Shown in pieces: positions 60,433-64,000 of a stretch of 64,000 nucleotides of DNA. The stretch spans positions 1 to 64,000 of the forward strand of contig NZ_QLMA01000010.1 of assembly GCF_003259435.1 (NCBI RefSeq), in the 5' to 3' direction. A model generated the notes under the pieces. That model was not told the DNA's origin and searched no databases. It saw nothing but the letters and a program-made list of their open reading frames with translations. Every line of letters starts with the position of its first letter. Positions within the stretch are counted from its first letter, which is position 1. Source of the DNA: Chitinophaga dinghuensis. Its GTDB lineage: Bacteria > Bacteroidota > Bacteroidia > Chitinophagales > Chitinophagaceae. A program made the translations under genes and the position numbers.

Positions 60433-61266
60433 TTATTTGGAAGCAAGCGCCGCACGGCGATACTCATTCATTTTCTCTGTAGGGTTTAGCATATAGGTCA
60501 GCATGCTGTTATCCTTCTTCACTTCTACGATACGGAAGCCACGATATTTAGTCCCCCAGCTACCGCCAATGTGACTATCAAAGAGAAAAGGAATCGTATC
60601 ATCGAGGAGTTTCACATTGTCCTGATCGTGATCATGCCCATTGAAGATGGCTTTCACATTAGGATATTGACGGATGAGTTTGGCAAAATCGGGAGAATCT
60701 GCCGAAAACTGGGTCCATTTTACAGGCGTAATATGTAGGAAGATGAAAATATTCTTAGCGCGGCGATACTTGGCCAGCTTCTCAGTAAACCAGGCTATAT
60801 CTGGCGGGAGGAAGTTCCCTTCAATATCGGAGGTATCGCCGAAGAGGAGTACCTGGTTATTGATTACCTGATCATGTTGCAGTGGGAGCCCCCATGCATT
60901 TTCCCAGGCGCCTGCGGTTACCCGGTCGTGATTCCCACGGGTGGCAAATACCTTTGGATGAATGGTTTTGAAGAGTGTGGAGGCTGGTTGCAGCAGTTCC
61001 GGGTTATTGTGGATAACATCTCCGTTGAGGATGAAACAGTCGCAGGGAGCAGTTTTGCTGGCATTGTCAAATGCCAGTTTCAGATCCTGGAAGTATTGTT
61101 CATAGGGCGTATTGGGTTCGCCATAGTGCCAATCAGAGCCAATGGCAAAGCGGAAAATGGTTTCGCTATCGAAGTGGGAGCGGTTGGCTGCCTGGGCAAA
61201 TTTTCCGCAGGCAGAAATTATTACCGCTGCTGAAATGCCTTGGAGGAAATCTCTTCTGTTCATCAT
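60433..61266 (-). CDS. Exported calcineurin-like metallophosphoesterase
   Basis: 277 residues. Tat-like N terminus (N-R-R-D-F-L-Q-G) with a possible lipobox ISAC (Cys20). Metal-binding motifs in order: GSDWHYGE (Asp45, His47), NGDV (Asp83), GNHD (Asn112, His113), the His of IFLHITP and GHDHD. Hydrolyses phosphoesters with a two-metal centre. The substrate is unknown. A Tat route is common for enzymes that bind metal before export. Adjacent ATG codons at the start leave the exact first residue open. Confidence 0.88.
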   Translation of the reverse strand: MMNRRDFLQGISAAVIISACGKFAQAANRSHFDSETIFRFAIGSDWHYGEPNTPYEQYFQDLKLAFDNASKTAPCDCFILNGDVIHNNPELLQPASTLFKTIHPKVFATRGNHDRVTAGAWENAWGLPLQHDQVINNQVLLFGDTSDIEGNFLPPDIAWFTEKLAKYRRAKNIFIFLHITPVKWTQFSADSPDFAKLIRQYPNVKAIFNGHDHDQDNVKLLDDTIPFLFDSHIGGSWGTKYRGFRIVEVKKDNSMLTYMLNPTEKMNEYRRAALASK

Positions 61267-61565
61267 AACATAAAATTATATCTATTGAAATGGGATAAAA
61301 AAGGTCGGGATCAGGGTTAACATAAATATAAAATAAGATTTACGGGATTACTCCCGAGGGTCAAAAATCTCTCTAAAAACACTTGATAAGTTTACCAGAA
61401 AAAAGTTTCAGGAATTTTAAACTCCACATAGAATTTTTTTTAATATAACGTATTACTCTGTACGATTGATATTAAACTTTCAATTTATTCAGAAAGAATT
61501 GTAATTAGTTTGTTAATTTGATGCCAATCGGACAGATAATTCACCCTGCTTAATAGTTTGTATTG
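61267..61565. other. Intergenic region between divergent phosphoesterase and mqo
   Basis: A 329-bp AT-rich gap in total. Apart from the -7 box at 61566-61573 I see no repeat, hairpin or small gene. The minus-strand promoter of the phosphoesterase must lie here but has no exact TAnnTTTG. Confidence 0.5.
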
Positions 61566-61573
61566 TAACTTTG
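61566..61573 (+). promoter_or_regulatory. -7 box TAACTTTG of mqo
   Basis: TAACTTTGC matches TAnnTTTGC including the following C. It lies 22 nt before the ATG at 61596, giving a leader of about 15 nt. No TTG at -33. Confidence 0.5.
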
Positions 61574-61595
61574 CACCTCGAATTAAATAGGGGTT

Positions 61596-63110
61596 ATGTT
61601 TAGAAGCAAGAGTACGTCTGAAACAGGTCCGGATGTGGTTTTAATTGGCGCTGGGATTATGAGTGCCACCCTTGGGATTCTCCTGAAGGAATTACAACCG
61701 GAAATTACCATTGCCATTTATGAAAGACTCGATGTAGCTGCTGCTGAAAGTTCCGACGCATGGAACAACGCAGGTACGGGTCACTCTGCATTCTGCGAGT
61801 TGAATTACACGCCGCAGAAAGAGGATGGGTCTGTGGAAATCAAGAAAGCTGTGAACATTGCTGAGCAGTTTGAAGTTTCCCGCCAATTCTGGGCTTATTT
61901 GGTAGAAAATAACATCATTTCCAATCCCCAGTCATTTATACAAAGTATTCCTCATATGAGCTTTGTTTGGGGTGAAGAGAATGTTGATTACCTGCGAAAG
62001 CGTTACAAAGCTCTCCAACAATGCCACCTTTTCCACAACATGGAATATTCTGAAGATCACGGTCAGCTAGCGGAATGGATGCCGTTGGTAATGGAAAACC
62101 GCGATCCTAAACAGAAAGTGGCAGCCACTCACATGGAAATGGGTACAGATGTGAACTTCGGGGCTTTAACCCGCGAGCTGTTCAAACATCTGCAACAGAT
62201 GGATGGTGTGTCTTTACACTTCAACCATGATGTACGCGATCTGAGAAAATCAGATGACGGCGGCTGGACTGTGAAAGTGAAAAACCGTGAAACCCGCGAA
62301 AAGAACGTACTCCATGCTCAATTCGTATTCATTGGCGCTGGTGGCGGTTCCCTCCCGCTGCTGGAAAAATCAGGAATTCCGGAAGGTAAAGGCTTCGGCG
62401 GTTTCCCTGTAAGCGGCCAATGGCTTCGTTGCAATAACCCGGAAATCATTGCCAAACACCAGGCTAAAGTATATGGTAAAGCCTCCGTGGGCGCTCCGCC
62501 TATGTCTGTGCCACACCTGGATACCCGCATGATCGATGGTCAGAAAGCCCTGCTCTTCGGACCTTACGCAGGTTTCTCTACCAAATTCCTGAAAAATGGC
62601 TCCATCTTCGATCTACCCATGTCTATCAAAGCCAATAACATTCACCCAATGGTGTCTGCCGGCCTCGATAACATCCCACTGACCAAATACCTGATCGCTC
62701 AGGTACGTCAGAAACCAGAAGATCGACTGGACGCCCTCCGCGAATATTTCCCTGATGCAACCATGAAAGACTGGGAACTCGAAATCGCAGGCCAACGCGT
62801 ACAAGTAATCAAAAAAGATCCTGTACATGGCGGTATCCTCGAATTCGGTACCGAAGTTGTCAGCGCTGCCGATGGTTCCATCGCTGCACTGCTGGGTGCT
62901 TCTCCTGGCGCTTCCACCGCTGTATCTATCATGCTCAATCTTCTGAAACGCTGCTTCCGCGAAGAAGTAGAAACAGAAGCCTGGCAGCAAAAACTGAAAC
63001 AAATGATCCCTTCCTATGGCCAGTCTCTCCTCAACAATCCGGACATGACTGCAAAACTCCGCCGCTGGACCACCAACGTGCTGGAGCTGAAACAAATGGA
63101 AACTGCTTAA
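61596..63110 (+). CDS. mqo: Malate:quinone oxidoreductase
   Basis: 504 residues, the usual length. FAD-binding motif VVLIGAGIMSATLGILLKEL, the signature NNAGTGHSAFCELNYTP, then GFGGFPVSGQWLRC and the C-terminal ASPGASTAVSIMLNLLKRCF. Oxidises malate to oxaloacetate and passes electrons to the quinone pool. A peripheral enzyme on the inner membrane that replaces or complements NAD-dependent malate dehydrogenase in the citric-acid cycle. Single gene with its own promoter (61566) and terminator (63140). Confidence 0.97.
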   Translation: MFRSKSTSETGPDVVLIGAGIMSATLGILLKELQPEITIAIYERLDVAAAESSDAWNNAGTGHSAFCELNYTPQKEDGSVEIKKAVNIAEQFEVSRQFWAYLVENNIISNPQSFIQSIPHMSFVWGEENVDYLRKRYKALQQCHLFHNMEYSEDHGQLAEWMPLVMENRDPKQKVAATHMEMGTDVNFGALTRELFKHLQQMDGVSLHFNHDVRDLRKSDDGGWTVKVKNRETREKNVLHAQFVFIGAGGGSLPLLEKSGIPEGKGFGGFPVSGQWLRCNNPEIIAKHQAKVYGKASVGAPPMSVPHLDTRMIDGQKALLFGPYAGFSTKFLKNGSIFDLPMSIKANNIHPMVSAGLDNIPLTKYLIAQVRQKPEDRLDALREYFPDATMKDWELEIAGQRVQVIKKDPVHGGILEFGTEVVSAADGSIAALLGASPGASTAVSIMLNLLKRCFREEVETEAWQQKLKQMIPSYGQSLLNNPDMTAKLRRWTTNVLELKQMETA

Positions 63111-63139
63111 TAAGGGCCTGTCATAATATTTATCTCCTG

Positions 63140-63178
63140 AAACCGCTCAGCTCACCACTGCAGCGGTTTTATTTTTTT
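63140..63178 (+). terminator. Terminator of mqo
   Basis: AAACCGCT (63140-63147) with AGCGGTTT (63162-63169), inner CAG/CTG pairing and a run of seven T ending at 63178. It lies 30 bp after the stop codon. Confidence 0.8.
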
Positions 63179-63333
63179 AGCGAAAAAAATACCTGCAAAA
63201 GCCAAAATCAAATCAGGCGTTTCCATTTTTTTTATAGATTTTAGTAGAACAATTGTAAAGCGTACCAACAACACTAATTCTGTATTGAAAATCAATGAAA
63301 AAGCGCATTCGCGCTTATTTTTTGAAAAGGTAA

Positions 63334-63347
63334 TGCAAACGATTGCA
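63334..63347. promoter_or_regulatory. LacI-family operator before the fucosidase gene
   Basis: TGCAAACGATTGCA matches the consensus TGnAAnCGnTTnCA of LacI-family operators, with the typical central CG. It lies 23 bp before the ATG at 63370, where a repressor would block transcription. No LacI-family gene is inside the window. It could lie beyond the right edge. Confidence 0.6.
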
Positions 63348-63369
63348 TAAAAACTTTAAAACAGATTCC

Positions 63370-64000
63370 ATGATGAAAAAACTGACCTGCTGCCTCACGG
63401 CATTGCTGGCCATCTCACAATGTCTGCCTGCACAAACAAAGACTAAAACAGCTGCAGCCATCACTGCAGACGCTTCCCGCGAACAACGAATGAAATGGTG
63501 GAGAGAAGCCAGATTCGGGATGTTCATCCACTGGGGCGATTACGCAGTTCCTGCCGGTTGGTACAAAGGCCAGCAAGTTCAACGCGGCGGCGAATGGATC
63601 ATGAACCGCGCTAAAATTCCAGTAGCGGAATACCAACAATTTGCCAAACAATTCAATCCTGTTAAATATGATGCGGATGCATGGGTGAAAATGGCGAAAG
63701 ACGCGGGCATGAAATATATAGTGATCACCGCTAAGCACCACGACGGCTTCGCCATGTTCAAATCCAATGCCAGCAAATTCAATATCGTAGATGCGACACC
63801 GTATGGTAAAGATGTTCTGAAACCACTCGCCGCCGCCTGTAAAAAATACGGTATCAAATTAGGCTTCTACTACTCTCAGGCACAAGACTGGAACAACCCA
63901 GGCGGCGCAGCCGCACGCAAAGTAGCCTCCGAAGGATGGCCTAACCCAGACAGCGCCAAAATCGACGCTTACACCGCTGAACACAGCGGCCACTGGGACC
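63370..64000 (+). CDS. GH29 alpha-L-fucosidase, N-terminal part (cut by window edge)
   Basis: About 210 residues visible. Signal peptide (about 1-22, ending CLPAQ). The mature part begins with the GH29 pattern W-W-R-E-A-R-F-G-M-F-I-H-W-G-D-Y-A-V-P-A-G-W-Y, then M-A-K-D-A-G-M-K-Y-I-V-I-T-A-K-H-H-D-G-F-A-M-F and GIKLGFYYSQAQDW. The family removes terminal alpha-linked fucose from glycans, with retention. The catalytic nucleophile Asp lies further on, outside the window, so activity cannot be confirmed. The gene follows a LacI-type operator. Confidence 0.92.
   Translation, partial: MMKKLTCCLTALLAISQCLPAQTKTKTAAAITADASREQRMKWWREARFGMFIHWGDYAVPAGWYKGQQVQRGGEWIMNRAKIPVAEYQQFAKQFNPVKYDADAWVKMAKDAGMKYIVITAKHHDGFAMFKSNASKFNIVDATPYGKDVLKPLAAACKKYGIKLGFYYSQAQDWNNPGGAAARKVASEGWPNPDSAKIDAYTAEHSGHWD

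Noticed and set aside
63295..63333. 12-codon frame MKKRIRAYFLKR before the fucosidase gene, with a small hairpin inside
   Set aside because: Too short and without control codons for a leader peptide. The hairpin AAGCGC/GCGCTT with a T-run may be a weak terminator, but the evidence is thin.

Overview
The window comes from a Bacteroidota genome, most likely family Chitinophagaceae and probably close to Chitinophaga. Evidence from the sequence: three SusC/SusD pairs, FecR-type anti-sigma factors with ECF sigma factors, STN-domain TonB transducers, LytTR and NarL two-component systems, MacB/FtsX-like permeases without their ATPase, and repeated matches to the Bacteroidota -7 promoter box TAnnTTTG just upstream of genes. 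No tRNA, rRNA or CRISPR array was seen. The species is inferred, not proven.

Layout. 1-175 is the end of an IS3-like insertion sequence. 216-5291 holds an outer-membrane barrel protein, a decayed copy of an SRPBCC gene, two small genes, a VOC protein and a rifampin ADP-ribosyltransferase fused to a helical TPR-like domain. 5592-7372 holds the intact SRPBCC gene and then four tandem short genes, absent from ordinary gene calls, that look like class I lanthipeptide precursors. Three of the four are preceded by a repeated element whose closing stem covaries. No lanthionine-forming enzyme is in the window. 7490-8968 is an overlapping three-gene operon of unknown function.

9046-21963 has a GNAT acetyltransferase, an NTF2-like protein, a MacB-like permease, a CocE-type hydrolase, a LytS/LytR-type two-component pair and a complete RND efflux operon (adaptor, pump, outer-membrane channel). 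22147-28795 has a four-gene signalling operon with a NarL-type kinase and regulator, then several poorly known proteins including one with a ParB-like DGHHKL motif.

28903-36234 is a nutrient-uptake locus: SusD, STN-SusC and FecR on the minus strand, with the ECF sigma gene divergent. 36408-40860 has a second MacB-like permease, a secreted hydrolase and a sigma/membrane-protein pair. 40953-48784 is a polysaccharide utilisation locus on one strand: GH9-deacetylase fusion, DeoR-type regulator, SusC, SusD. 48856-51098 has a FAD monooxygenase divergent from an SRPBCC gene around a palindrome, and a pentapeptide-repeat protein. 51208-58459 is a third uptake locus, all on the plus strand: sigma, FecR, STN-SusC, SusD and a translationally coupled exported phosphatase. 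58533-64000 has an epoxide-hydrolase-like enzyme, a SUKH-like protein, an exported metallophosphoesterase, malate:quinone oxidoreductase and the start of a GH29 alpha-L-fucosidase behind a LacI-type operator.

The most unusual feature is the orphan lanthipeptide-precursor array at 6422-7372 with its structured leader element. Other points to follow up are the motif shared by the two MacB-like permease genes, the TPR-Arr fusion and the SusCD-coupled exported phosphatase.
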